Source of the DNA: Coxiella sp. RIFCSPHIGHO2_12_FULL_42_15
GTDB lineage: Bacteria; Pseudomonadota; Gammaproteobacteria; Coxiellales; Coxiellaceae
Direction: 5' to 3'
Assembly: GCA_001797285.1 (NCBI GenBank)
Contig: MGOZ01000008.1
Span: 62,001-126,000 of the forward strand
Length of the DNA stretch: 64,000 bases
In this document: positions 46,593-55,787 of the stretch, piece after piece
Layout of the letters: the number at the start of each line of letters is the position of its first letter
How positions within the stretch are numbered: position 1 is the first letter of the stretch
Position numbers and translations under genes: made by a program
Notes under the pieces: generated by a model
Databases searched by the model: none
What the model saw: the letters and a program-made list of their open reading frames with translations, nothing else
Told to the model about the DNA's origin: nothing

Positions 46593-46711
46593 CCTCGGAT
46601 TCATGTATCTGCTGCAAAGCGGGTGACGCGAGCCAGAGATCTTGCCGCGCAGGCGAAGCTTTGCCGCGAGATGGCGAGCGGCAGGACCCGCGAACAATGC
46701 AAAGCTACACC
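46589..46711 (+). repeat. Repeat family C, copy 1
   Basis: About 123 bases from GTAGCCTCGGATTCATGTAT through GAGCGGCAGGACCCGCGAAC to GCTACAC. An inverted copy with an almost identical 75-base core lies at 56819-56963. The ends are short inverted repeats (GTAGC/GCTAC). Confidence 0.85.
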
Positions 46712-46825
46712 CAATAAAAACCCCCGAATGAGCAAAATTCAAACAGATACGCCGCGCTTTTTACGAAACAGTCTATATTAGGGATACAACACCATCATTA
46801 CTATGTTCGCGGAAGTACCAACGTC

Positions 46826-47971
46826 ATGGATGCCACCACGACACCACCATCCCATCGGGATGCTCATCTTGAAGCATCGCTCGATACCAGCACCCTGCGT
46901 GGTTTAGGTTTATGGAGCATGGGTCATCTCACGACGATCGAAAATGAGATGCGCGCCTTCATCAAAAAAGCTCCCTCTAACATTACGCTCGATATGAAAG
47001 AAATTCGTAATTTCGACAGTGCAGGCGCCATCATTTTAAGCCGTATCCTAACATTGAGTAGGAAAAAGAAAAAACATCTTACGATTACTGGATTAGAAAA
47101 GCGTTATCAATTATTACTGGATAGTACTTTCGAATGCATCAATATCAACGATAAAATTCCCGAAATTCGCCCAATTAAAAATCCCTTTTATTATTTTGGT
47201 GCGCTGATGATTCAAGAAATCACCCTTTTTCTCGGCGTATTTTCCTTCGCAGGCGAAATTATCATGTCGACTCTCTATACCATTCGACATCCCTTATTTT
47301 TTACTTGGCGCTCCGTTTTATCGGTATTTCAAAGTAATTGCTATCGCGCCATGCCCATTGTTGCATTACTGAATTTTCTCGTCGGATTAGTCCTCACCTA
47401 CCAAATGTCGTTGGAATTAGTGTCTTATGGCATGAATCTCTATATTGTTAATATTTCCAGTCTTGTTGTTTTAAGAGAATTTGGCGCGCTCATCACAGCC
47501 ATTATCGCTGCGGGCAGAACCAGCACTTCTTTTTCCGCACAAATTGGCACCATGATTGTTAATGATGAAATCGATGCTTTAAAAACAATGGGGGTACGAC
47601 CCCTCGAATTATTGGTATTGCCCAAAATGCTGGGAATATTAATTGCGCTGCCCTTACTGACGGTTTGGGCCGATTTTTTCGGCATGTTAGGCGCTATGAT
47701 TATCGCAAAAGTAGAGGCGGGCATTGATTTTTACACATTCATTGAGCGTTTTCAGGAAGTGGTCCCGATTAGTTTTTTTATCTTAGGAATATCAAAAACA
47801 CCAGTATTTGCGCTTATCATCACCATTGTCGGCTGCTTTCAAGGATTTCAAGCACAAAAAAATGCAAACAGCGTAGGAAGAAGGACAACGAATAGCGCCG
47901 TACAATCACTTTTTCTCATTATCATTGCAGACTCGTTATTTTCCGTATTATTTAGCTGGAAGAGTATGTAA
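46826..47971 (+). CDS. MCE-transporter permease (MlaE family) with N-terminal STAS domain
   Basis: A 381-residue protein combining a STAS domain (about residues 20-110; ITLDMKEIRNFDSAGAIILS, like MlaB) with the MlaE permease (about 120-380; QSNCYRAMPIVALLNFLVGL, FGALITAIIAAGRTSTSFSA, EIDALKTMGVRPLELLVLPK). Two chains with the ATPase would form the inner-membrane core of a phospholipid or lipid ABC transporter. In the E. coli Mla system these two parts are separate genes. It starts an operon of four genes with gaps of a few bases. Confidence 0.9.
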   Translation: MDATTTPPSHRDAHLEASLDTSTLRGLGLWSMGHLTTIENEMRAFIKKAPSNITLDMKEIRNFDSAGAIILSRILTLSRKKKKHLTITGLEKRYQLLLDSTFECININDKIPEIRPIKNPFYYFGALMIQEITLFLGVFSFAGEIIMSTLYTIRHPLFFTWRSVLSVFQSNCYRAMPIVALLNFLVGLVLTYQMSLELVSYGMNLYIVNISSLVVLREFGALITAIIAAGRTSTSFSAQIGTMIVNDEIDALKTMGVRPLELLVLPKMLGILIALPLLTVWADFFGMLGAMIIAKVEAGIDFYTFIERFQEVVPISFFILGISKTPVFALIITIVGCFQGFQAQKNANSVGRRTTNSAVQSLFLIIIADSLFSVLFSWKSM

Positions 47972-47973
47972 TT

Positions 47974-48768
47974 ATGATAGCGAAAAAACAGGACTCGATT
48001 ATTACCGTTACCCATTTAGTCAATCAAATAGGTTCGCAAATCATTCATGAAAATATTTCTTTCTCGATTAATAAGGGAGAAATTATTGCTATTATTGGCG
48101 CTTCCGGTTGCGGAAAAACTACACTGATGCGTTGCATGCTGATGCTTCACAAACCTGTTTCTGGTTCCATTCGTATTTTTGGTATTGATATCACGCACTG
48201 CAGCACAAAACAAGCGTTGCAAGTCCAGCATCGCTGGGGAGTCATGTTTCAAAATATGGCGCTCTTCAGTTCGTTAACGGTATGGGAAAATGTTATTTTT
48301 CCGATTCGCCAATTTAGTTTACTTAAAGGTGAAATTCAAAAAGAACTGGCCATGATGAAAATTCGCTCGGTGGGTTTACATCCGCAAGATGCGATTAAAT
48401 ATCCTTCGCAACTTTCCGGCGGAATGGCAAAACGCGCCGCATTGGCGCGAGCCATTGTGTTAGATCCCGAATTGGTTTTTCTGGATGAGCCTTCTTCTGG
48501 ACTCGACCCCGTCAGCGCACGCGCTTTTGATAAATTAATTGTAAGTCTTAGAAATACCCTCGGCATCACGTTCGTCATTATTACACACGATGTAGATACG
48601 TTATATCGCACAACAGATCGCGTTATGTTTTTAGGAGAGGGAAAAATACTGGATTTCTCACCCATTCAGGAGTTAGTTAAAAACCCACATCCATTAATCC
48701 AAAATTATTTTCAAGGAACTGATGTGTCATCAGATGAAACTCTAATAGGAAAAGAAGATGGATACTAA
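47974..48768 (+). CDS. MCE-transporter ATPase (MlaF family)
   Basis: A 264-residue ABC ATPase with Walker A GASGCGKTTL, Q-loop in FQNMALFSSLTVWENV, signature LSGGMAKRAALARAI, Walker B LVFLDEPSSGLDP and the switch His in ITHDVD. The Ala/Lys/Arg after the signature (GMAKR) is typical of MCE-type ATPases. It starts two bases after the permease stop and overlaps the MCE gene by 11 bases. Confidence 0.92.
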   Translation: MIAKKQDSIITVTHLVNQIGSQIIHENISFSINKGEIIAIIGASGCGKTTLMRCMLMLHKPVSGSIRIFGIDITHCSTKQALQVQHRWGVMFQNMALFSSLTVWENVIFPIRQFSLLKGEIQKELAMMKIRSVGLHPQDAIKYPSQLSGGMAKRAALARAIVLDPELVFLDEPSSGLDPVSARAFDKLIVSLRNTLGITFVIITHDVDTLYRTTDRVMFLGEGKILDFSPIQELVKNPHPLIQNYFQGTDVSSDETLIGKEDGY

Positions 48769-49684
48769 AGTGAATTACACGATTGTCGGTATCATTGGTG
48801 TTATTTTAATTTCTGCTTTAATCATTATTATCTTTTGGATGTCGACGATGAAAAAAGTGATGAACTTTCACGTTTACCTTTCGTATTTTCATCAAAGCGT
48901 CACTGGTTTACACAAAGAAAGCTTAGTCCGTTATAACGGAATCAAAGTAGGCTATGTGTCGAAAATTAAAATGGACAAGAATAACTTACAAGATGTTAAA
49001 GTCTTCATGAAAATTCAAGATGATGCCCCGATCACTACAAGCACCGTTGCTATCATTGAATCGGAAGGTTTTACCGCTGGAAAATATATTGCATTAAAAG
49101 CATTAACCACTCACGCGCCCCCGTTAAAACGACAACCCCATCAAGAATACATTATTATTCCATCGCAACCTTCTCTTCTGGGCGATTTAGCAACTTCCGT
49201 TCGCAGCATTACCGAAGAAACGAAAGCAGTGATGGTGAAACTGAATCGCCTTCTTGATACGACTAATCAGCAAGCCATTGGAGCGAGCTTACAAAATATC
49301 GAAAAGATAACGGATGTCATCGCTAAAAAATCAAAAGCCATCGATGAGAGCTTAGCGTCTATGCAAGTCATACTGAAAAATACGGCTAACGTCAGCAATC
49401 AATTTCCAAATATGGTCGAACAAACTCAAAAAACACTGCGTGCTTTTGAAAATACCGCTAACAAAATGGATAAAACCAGTGACTCCGCTAATGAAACGTT
49501 GGCCAGTAGTAGTGCGGCTATTCAAAATGTGAATAATCAACTGCTACCAACCGCACAACAGTTATTACAACAATTAATCGAAATGGTGGCGACATTCTCA
49601 CAATTCGGTGATGATCTATCACGTAATCCCACCTTATTAATTCGCGGTCGACGCCCTCTACAAGCTGGACCTGGAGAAAAATAA
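48758..49684 (+). CDS. MCE-domain substrate-binding protein (MlaD-like)
   Basis: A 308-residue protein with one N-terminal membrane helix (residues 7-28) and a single MCE domain (about 36-120; FHQSVTGLHKESLVRYNGIK, then VGYVSKI). After it comes a long helical region (about 150-300, SITEETKAVMVKLNRLLDTT and similar heptads), likely forming a tunnel or bridge across the periplasm as in PqiB/YebT-type or MlaD hexamers. The start overlaps the ATPase gene. Confidence 0.9.
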   Translation: MDTKVNYTIVGIIGVILISALIIIIFWMSTMKKVMNFHVYLSYFHQSVTGLHKESLVRYNGIKVGYVSKIKMDKNNLQDVKVFMKIQDDAPITTSTVAIIESEGFTAGKYIALKALTTHAPPLKRQPHQEYIIIPSQPSLLGDLATSVRSITEETKAVMVKLNRLLDTTNQQAIGASLQNIEKITDVIAKKSKAIDESLASMQVILKNTANVSNQFPNMVEQTQKTLRAFENTANKMDKTSDSANETLASSSAAIQNVNNQLLPTAQQLLQQLIEMVATFSQFGDDLSRNPTLLIRGRRPLQAGPGEK

Positions 49685-49686
49685 CC

Positions 49687-50307
49687 ATGAAAGCGCTGCG
49701 CACGATGATCGTCATTGCGACTCTGCTGATCTTAGTCGCTTGTTCACCCGTGCGTATACAACCTGAGGCAATGTATACAATGAGCCGTTATGCGCTACCG
49801 TCACCACCCTATCAGGCAAACTCCTCGCTTTCCATTCTGGTGACGACACCCATTGCCGCACCGGGTTATCACACAGCAAAAATGATTTATATGATTAAAC
49901 CTTTTGAATTGCAGTATTTTGCGAATAATCGATGGGTCGCTCCTCCTGCAGATTTGCTATTACCCGTATTGACCCATGCGTTGCGCAATACGCATTATTT
50001 TTATGCCGTTGCCTCCTCCCCTTTTAGCGGTTTTACCGATTATCGTTTAGATACCCAATTGCTGATGCTTCAACAAGAGTTCAAATTGCCGCACAGCCGT
50101 ATTCATCTGGTCCTCGTCGCTTCTCTCATCCAAAATAAAACCAATCGCGTGATTGCCACCCAAACTTACAATTTAATTCGACCCACTGTTTACGATACCC
50201 CGTATGAAGGCGTTGTTACCACAACACAAACGGCTCATCTTATTGCGACCGACTTAGCTCAATTCGTTGTACGAAACATCAGCCATTTCCACGGAGGAAA
50301 CCCTTAG
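49687..50307 (+). CDS. ABC-type transport auxiliary lipoprotein (PqiC-like)
   Basis: A 206-residue lipoprotein with signal LLILVAC (Cys19) and the ABC-transporter auxiliary domain: YTMSRYALPSPP, SLSILVTTPIAAPGYHTAKM, FANNRWVAPPADLLLPVL. In related systems (PqiC, TTG2-type) it sits at the outer membrane and contacts the MCE subunit. It lies two bases after the MCE gene and ends the operon. Confidence 0.85.
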   Translation: MKALRTMIVIATLLILVACSPVRIQPEAMYTMSRYALPSPPYQANSSLSILVTTPIAAPGYHTAKMIYMIKPFELQYFANNRWVAPPADLLLPVLTHALRNTHYFYAVASSPFSGFTDYRLDTQLLMLQQEFKLPHSRIHLVLVASLIQNKTNRVIATQTYNLIRPTVYDTPYEGVVTTTQTAHLIATDLAQFVVRNISHFHGGNP

Positions 50308-50544
50308 GTATGATCAAAACTTATTCAAAAAAGTCTTCTGCAAAAACCCATCGGTGTGCTATGATATGTTTGCTAATAGATATCAGAAAGCGTTCTCAGA
50401 AGTTTGTGGTGAATTAGCATTAAAATCAGTGAGTTATATTAATGGCCCAATGACAAGATGTCTAGCTGGCCAAAAGCTCTGGAGCCAACTGATAAATATT
50501 GCAGTCCATATTAATCATCTTACTTATTTAATGAGGAGAACACG

Positions 50545-50655
50545 ATGGATCGTAGCAACAAAAATCAAAATCCAAACGCTAACAAACAAGCCGCTAACCC
50601 ACAAAAACCCGGACAAAAACCACAACAACCCACGAAAGATCCTAAAAAACGCTAA
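50545..50655 (+). CDS. 36-residue basic, Asn/Pro/Gln-rich protein
   Basis: A short gene with a strong ribosome site (GAGGAG 7 bases before the ATG) and a clear terminator 24 bases after the stop. The product starts MDRSNKNQNPNANKQAANPQ and ends in PTKDPKKR; it has no hydrophobic segment and must be disordered. Composition resembles short Lys/Pro/Asn proteins found in many gammaproteobacteria without known function. The 237 bases before it, after the MCE operon, hold no gene I trust. Confidence 0.65.
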   Translation: MDRSNKNQNPNANKQAANPQKPGQKPQQPTKDPKKR

Positions 50656-50678
50656 GCGAGCGCGTTGGATTTAGAGTT

Positions 50679-50712
50679 AAGGGCAATCGCAAGATTGCCC
50701 TTTTTATTTTTG
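50679..50712 (+). terminator. Rho-independent terminator
   Basis: GGGCAATC, GCAA, GATTGCCC followed by TTTTTATTTTT: an 8-bp stem with a U-tract, right after the 36-residue gene. Confidence 0.9.
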
Positions 50713-50790
50713 AAACAGATACGGAACCCATATTGTGTGGCGGCAAAGCATAGGAGAAGCGTTTTTTTGCTCCTCCTGTTTTCTGTTTTT

Positions 50791-51345
50791 TTAACGCTTC
50801 ATTTCTGCTGGGGGTTGAGGTACACCACGATTTGAATTTTCATCTTGTTTATTTTCTGACTCAATGCCATTACATCCAGCACCGCTGTACAACATAAAAC
50901 CACCTAACACTCCAGCAACTGGAAGACACGCAACACCAGCACCGGCAAAAAGCCCCAACGATACAGCGGTTGACGGAGGCGTCTCCTTAGGAGTTATATG
51001 ACAAGCCGCGGCTCCCGATATAACAGAGGCTGGACCAATAAGGTATGGTAGTACGTTTACCACCGCATAGGTTCCCCCTTCCAGGCAAGGGGCTTGACAA
51101 CACCCTGCCCCAACCATTCCACCAGCTAGAAAGGCAGATGGCGGTAAACACGCCGCAGTAGAAACAACGGCCATACAAGCAGCGACCGCCTTCGGGTTAG
51201 GGTTGGGACAGAGAGGCTCTTTCCTCGAGTTTCGTTGTTGCGAGGAAGATGCGCTCTGTTCATCTTTGGGTACATCCTTTAGTACCTCCTCTAGCAACTG
51301 CTGTTTTATATCATTAACTTGATTAGATTGACTAAATTCTCTCAT
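50791..51345 (-). CDS. Gly/Ala/Cys-rich membrane-active protein, unknown
   Basis: A 184-residue protein. The first 55 residues are polar (REFSQSNQVNDIKQQLLEEV, SASSSQQRNSRK). Residues 56-160 are rich in Ala, Gly, Cys, Pro and Val with several weakly hydrophobic stretches (AACMAVVSTAACLPPSAFLA, VSLGLFAGAGVACLPVAGVL) and about nine cysteines. The tail is polar. I recognise no family. It is divergent from the ubiquitin-like/YopJ-like gene 200 bases away, so they could share control. A host-membrane-targeted effector is a guess only. Confidence 0.6.
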   Translation of the reverse strand: MREFSQSNQVNDIKQQLLEEVLKDVPKDEQSASSSQQRNSRKEPLCPNPNPKAVAACMAVVSTAACLPPSAFLAGGMVGAGCCQAPCLEGGTYAVVNVLPYLIGPASVISGAAACHITPKETPPSTAVSLGLFAGAGVACLPVAGVLGGFMLYSGAGCNGIESENKQDENSNRGVPQPPAEMKR

Positions 51346-51545
51346 TGTTACTGCCCTCTATTGTTATATGAGTATGTCTCAAAGGATAAACTAAATTTAT
51401 TAAACAAAAATTAAATCAAATTAATTTGTCGTGTGTGAAAAAAAGTTCCGCAGGAATCGCTGCCAATTTAACTTTTTCTTAAAACTTTTTAGTTAGAATA
51501 ATATCGGCTTTCTCAGGATACGTTGAATCTCACCAAAGGATAACC

Positions 51546-53042
51546 ATGAAACTCATAGTGGATCTTGCTGCCTCTTCAAATTCCGCACTATCAAAAACAA
51601 CACTAACGCTGTGTCTTGATGGAAATGAAACGATTGGCCAACTGAAAGAATTGGTTCAAAAAATGATAAACATCCAACCTGCACAGCAAGATTTTCTTTT
51701 TAACGGCAGCCTATTAGACGCTAGCCAGTTTTTATCGCACGTTGGCATCTTACAGGATAAAACCCATTGCATCCTTCTGTTAAATGGTTCGCTTGCAAAT
51801 GTGACGATCAAAAGTAAAATGTTTTTATTTTTAAATCAATTAATGGATTCTCTTTTTTTGCTCACTCATAAACTGTCTGCGGAAAAATTTATAGAAATAT
51901 ATAGAGAGCATTTTTATCTTCTTTATGAAAATCCTCACGCACCTCATTCGGTAGAAGCACTATTCAGTGGAAGAGAGTACTCTTATCTTTTCAAAAAAAT
52001 AAACGATGCGCTGATAAAAATTGAGATTGACACCCCGTTACATGATTTTCTAAAACAAGATTTTTTAAGAGATCATCGAAACGGCATGATGTCTGTGCTG
52101 ATTCAATATGCCGATGATATATTAATAGATGATCGTCATGCCATGACTGATTTTAAAAAAGCACTTGTTTTAACGATAAAATCCAGCGATTTTCTTTTAG
52201 AACATGAACAAAAACTTGCTGTGCATGACTTCATAAACCAATGCCGAGGTTTCACACAGCTTCAGCATAAGCCAAAATATCTAGAATTATTTTCGGATCA
52301 AAAAAGAAAACAAAAACCCGAAAAATACCCATCATTTCACTTGATCACAACTGAAATTGATGACGTCGAAAAAATAATTACGTTTGCTTTTTCCCAAAAA
52401 GAAAAACACATCACCCCCTGGCGTTTTCAGCTACTGATTTCCATCGGTCATTATACTTGCTTAGACATCGAAATATCACAAAAAAGCTTATCTTGCATTA
52501 TTTTAGATTCGATCAGCGGTACTGAAGGCATAGAACTTCTATTGTGTGCCATGCACGAAATGGGATTTACCATCATACAGATTATTTCATCGGTCTCATC
52601 CTTAAAACCCGAAGAAAGAAGCTTGCCAGAATCTGAGCAAGTTCTAAAACCATCGAAAGAAATGCAAACCGACAGTTCCAGTTGTTTGCTTTATGCAACT
52701 CACTTTGCAACACAAGCAGGAAAATCACTCCATCTTCACCCGCAATGCAAAAATGCCGTCCATCATAGGATGGATAATCGATGGGTACAAAACGCAAGAA
52801 ATCACAATAAAGAATACCCTTGGATTGAATACATAACGTGGGCCGATTTATCCCCCAAATTCATTGAAAGATCTCAATCAAGGTTATTTGCAACGGCACA
52901 CGGTTATTCAGGTGATTTAAAACCCATCGCAAACCTACAAAATAAAATTTTAAAAAAAACAAATAGGTCAGATAATCTTGAAGAGCTGTCCCATGAATAC
53001 TTAGATGGCCCCCTAGTAAGATTAGTAAAGCTAGGCTTGTAA
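51546..53042 (+). CDS. Ubiquitin-like domain fused to a YopJ-like (clan CE) catalytic domain
   Basis: A 498-residue protein. Residues 17-82 align without gaps to ubiquitin: TLTLCLDGNETIGQLKELVQ, then NIQPAQQDFLFNGSLLD (ubiquitin GIPPDQQRLIFAGKQLE) and GILQDKTHCILLL. A helical middle (90-250) has no match. Residues 265-395 fit the YopJ/Ulp clan CE fold: His302 in ISIGHYTCLDIEI, Asp321 in IILDSISG, Gln374 and Cys380 in QTDSSSCLLYATHF. The His-to-acid distance (19) and Gln-to-Cys distance (6) equal those of YopJ (His109, Glu128, Cys172). It could be an acetyltransferase or a ubiquitin/SUMO-type protease. No signal peptide. AAGGA five bases before the ATG fixes the start. Secretion into a host is inferred from the eukaryote-like domain. 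Confidence 0.8.
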   Translation: MKLIVDLAASSNSALSKTTLTLCLDGNETIGQLKELVQKMINIQPAQQDFLFNGSLLDASQFLSHVGILQDKTHCILLLNGSLANVTIKSKMFLFLNQLMDSLFLLTHKLSAEKFIEIYREHFYLLYENPHAPHSVEALFSGREYSYLFKKINDALIKIEIDTPLHDFLKQDFLRDHRNGMMSVLIQYADDILIDDRHAMTDFKKALVLTIKSSDFLLEHEQKLAVHDFINQCRGFTQLQHKPKYLELFSDQKRKQKPEKYPSFHLITTEIDDVEKIITFAFSQKEKHITPWRFQLLISIGHYTCLDIEISQKSLSCIILDSISGTEGIELLLCAMHEMGFTIIQIISSVSSLKPEERSLPESEQVLKPSKEMQTDSSSCLLYATHFATQAGKSLHLHPQCKNAVHHRMDNRWVQNARNHNKEYPWIEYITWADLSPKFIERSQSRLFATAHGYSGDLKPIANLQNKILKKTNRSDNLEELSHEYLDGPLVRLVKLGL

Positions 53043-53070
53043 TCAGGGAAAATCCCCATGGCGTAAAGTT

Positions 53071-53098
53071 CCTGGGCTAACGCCCAGGGCTTGAGGAT
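53071..53098. repeat. Repeat family H, copy 2
   Basis: CCTGGGC-TAAC-GCCCAGG hairpin followed by GCTTGAGGATGT, matching 9486-9513. It lies between two convergent genes and may act as a terminator, though no T-run follows. Confidence 0.55.
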
Positions 53099-53107
53099 GT
53101 ATACCCA

Positions 53108-54196
53108 TTACCGAGCGCGTTTATTAAAATAATCCGTCGATTGCATTTCGATTAAACGAGATTGAGTGCGCGCAAACTCAAATCGCAATCGCCCTTCAGG
53201 ATAGAGGTGTTCGATATCTGCCGCAGCAGAAATAACCACACGTACATTTGCATCATAGAATACGTCAATTAAATTAATAAAAGCGGTTGTGAAATTTAAT
53301 GCGTTAGGCACCAAAATCGGAATATCACTCACCAATACCGTATGATATTGCTCAGCCAACGCAATATAATCATTTTGCGAACGGGGTATACCACAAATAG
53401 CCACGAAATTAAACCAAATCATGGTCTGAGTATGCCGGATGGTCTTCACCTGACGTCCCAAAACTTCCACATCGGTTGTTTCAATGGTTTCATCACCCGC
53501 CAAATGCAAAAATGCATTTTCCATATATTTTTTCGACTGCTGATTTAACGGCGTAAAATACACCCCCGCTTTCTGCAAATGCGTTAAACGATAATCATGG
53601 TGCGAAATCATGTGATAAACCACCGTATGCTGTTTTATCGCTTGAATTGCCGGCAAAAAGCGCTCTCGTTGCAGACCCTCTTTATATAAATGATCAGGCG
53701 CAACATTTGATGTTGTTATTAAACAAATCCCCTCCTCAAACAAAGTTTGAAATAATTCTCCCAACAGCATCGCATCCGTAATATTAGAAACGAAAAACTC
53801 ATCGAAACAAATGACTTTTGCTTCACGACGAATTTTCTTAGCAATCGTTTTCAGTGGATTTACTTGCCCCTGGATCGCTTTCAATTCAGCATGAATATGC
53901 TGTAAAAATAAGTGAAAATGCAAGCGAATTTTTTTGACCGGACAACAAAGATAAAAAGTATCCATTATAAGCGTTTTCCCCACGCCAACACTTCCCCACA
54001 CATACAAACCTTTAATCGCAGTATTTTTTTTAAAAGAAGCTAACCATCGCAAAGACCAATGTGATTCGCGCTTTTGCTCTTTTAGCAACTGCTCATAAAT
54101 TTGCTGTAATCGTTGAATGACTTCACGCTGTTGAGCGTCTTCTTGAATCAAACCCGCATTTATTTGTTGTGAATAATAATCAAATGGTGTGATCAA
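53108..54196 (-). CDS. zapE: Cell-division ATPase ZapE (AFG1-like)
   Basis: A 362-residue AFG1/ZapE-family ATPase, which modulates the FtsZ ring in E. coli. Walker A GSVGVGKT is near residue 68, Walker B AKVICFDEFFV near 128, followed by TTSNVAPDHLYKEGLQRERF and the C-terminal YDANVRVVISAAADIEHLY. Length and motifs fit. It starts four bases after the wrbA stop, so wrbA-zapE are probably one leftward transcript. Confidence 0.93.
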   Translation of the reverse strand: MITPFDYYSQQINAGLIQEDAQQREVIQRLQQIYEQLLKEQKRESHWSLRWLASFKKNTAIKGLYVWGSVGVGKTLIMDTFYLCCPVKKIRLHFHLFLQHIHAELKAIQGQVNPLKTIAKKIRREAKVICFDEFFVSNITDAMLLGELFQTLFEEGICLITTSNVAPDHLYKEGLQRERFLPAIQAIKQHTVVYHMISHHDYRLTHLQKAGVYFTPLNQQSKKYMENAFLHLAGDETIETTDVEVLGRQVKTIRHTQTMIWFNFVAICGIPRSQNDYIALAEQYHTVLVSDIPILVPNALNFTTAFINLIDVFYDANVRVVISAAADIEHLYPEGRLRFEFARTQSRLIEMQSTDYFNKRAR

Positions 54197-54200
54197 AGTA

Positions 54201-54866
<666 letters not shown>

Positions 54867-54934
54867 GACGGGACCAAGCACTGCAGATTATGATATACAA
54901 TAATGTATCTGCTGAAAAGTGGAGGTAATTTCAA

Positions 54935-55783
54935 ATGCAAACATTCATGCGAAATGTATGGAAAATAATACGATACCTCACCTTACGATTATTGACGGAA
55001 GGTTACACGTATCGTGCAGCCTCGCTTGCCTACACAACCGTATTAGCTATCGTCCCCCTCATGATCGCCATTTTTACGATTTTAGCGTATGTGCCTTTTT
55101 ATTATGATGTCGCCAAGCAACTGCAAGCGTTCCTCATCCGTAACTTCGTCGTATCATCGGCAGCATCATCCATCTTGCAGCACTTAACGGCGTTTATTGC
55201 CAATGTTCATCGTCTCTCTTCTCTCAATATTATTTTTTTAATTGTATTAGATGTCTTAATGCTCTATAACATTCATCGTGCATTTAATGCAATCTGGCAC
55301 GCAAAACCTCGTTGGCATCTGTCATTTTCTTTTTTGGTTTACTTTGTGGTTCTTATGCTTTCCCCATTGGTCTTTGGCGGCATGCTCATTCTGGGCTCCT
55401 TCTTTTTCAAACTTCCTTGGGTGGAACAACTCATGACAATCCTCTACATTAAAAAACCATTACTCATTTTAATGCCGCAGCTGGTTACCCTCATCATTTT
55501 TACCATCGGTAATTGGATATTACCCTCTTGCCGAGTCCGATTTATTCACGCACTATGGGGCGGAATGGTGACAACCTTCATTTTTGAATGCGCTAAAAAT
55601 ATTTTTACTTTTTATCTGCGTCATTTTCATACCTATGAGATTTTATATGGTACTCTAGCGACTTTTCCCGTCTTCCTCGTATGGTTGTATGTTTCTTGGT
55701 TAATTCTATTGTTGGGAGCGTTGGTCACACATTTAATTGCCGTTGGTATCCCAGAACCCTGGCAAGAACAGTTGAAGAGATGA
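54935..55783 (+). CDS. YihY/BrkB-family inner-membrane protein
   Basis: A 282-residue membrane protein of the YihY/virulence factor BrkB family (once misassigned as RNase BN). It has the conserved TEGYTYRAASLAYTTVLAIV opening, six or so membrane helices, and the signature LYGTLATFPVFLVWLYVSWL followed by LLGALVTHL. Its function is unsettled; transport has been proposed. GGAGG lies 10 bases before the ATG. The L,D-transpeptidase gene follows 4 bases after its stop. Confidence 0.9.
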   Translation: MQTFMRNVWKIIRYLTLRLLTEGYTYRAASLAYTTVLAIVPLMIAIFTILAYVPFYYDVAKQLQAFLIRNFVVSSAASSILQHLTAFIANVHRLSSLNIIFLIVLDVLMLYNIHRAFNAIWHAKPRWHLSFSFLVYFVVLMLSPLVFGGMLILGSFFFKLPWVEQLMTILYIKKPLLILMPQLVTLIIFTIGNWILPSCRVRFIHALWGGMVTTFIFECAKNIFTFYLRHFHTYEILYGTLATFPVFLVWLYVSWLILLLGALVTHLIAVGIPEPWQEQLKR

Positions 55784-55787
55784 AAAA

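Noticed and set aside
50267-50674. 135-codon ORF overlapping the end of the auxiliary lipoprotein and the 36-residue gene
   Set aside because: It overlaps two better genes in other frames, has no ribosome site and its last third is just the shifted frame of the small basic gene.
51421-51545. PmrA-type effector promoter upstream of the ubiquitin-like/YopJ-like gene
   Set aside because: TTAACTTTTTC and TTAAAACTTTTT look vaguely like a direct repeat, but they do not match the CTTAAT-based PmrA box well enough to claim.
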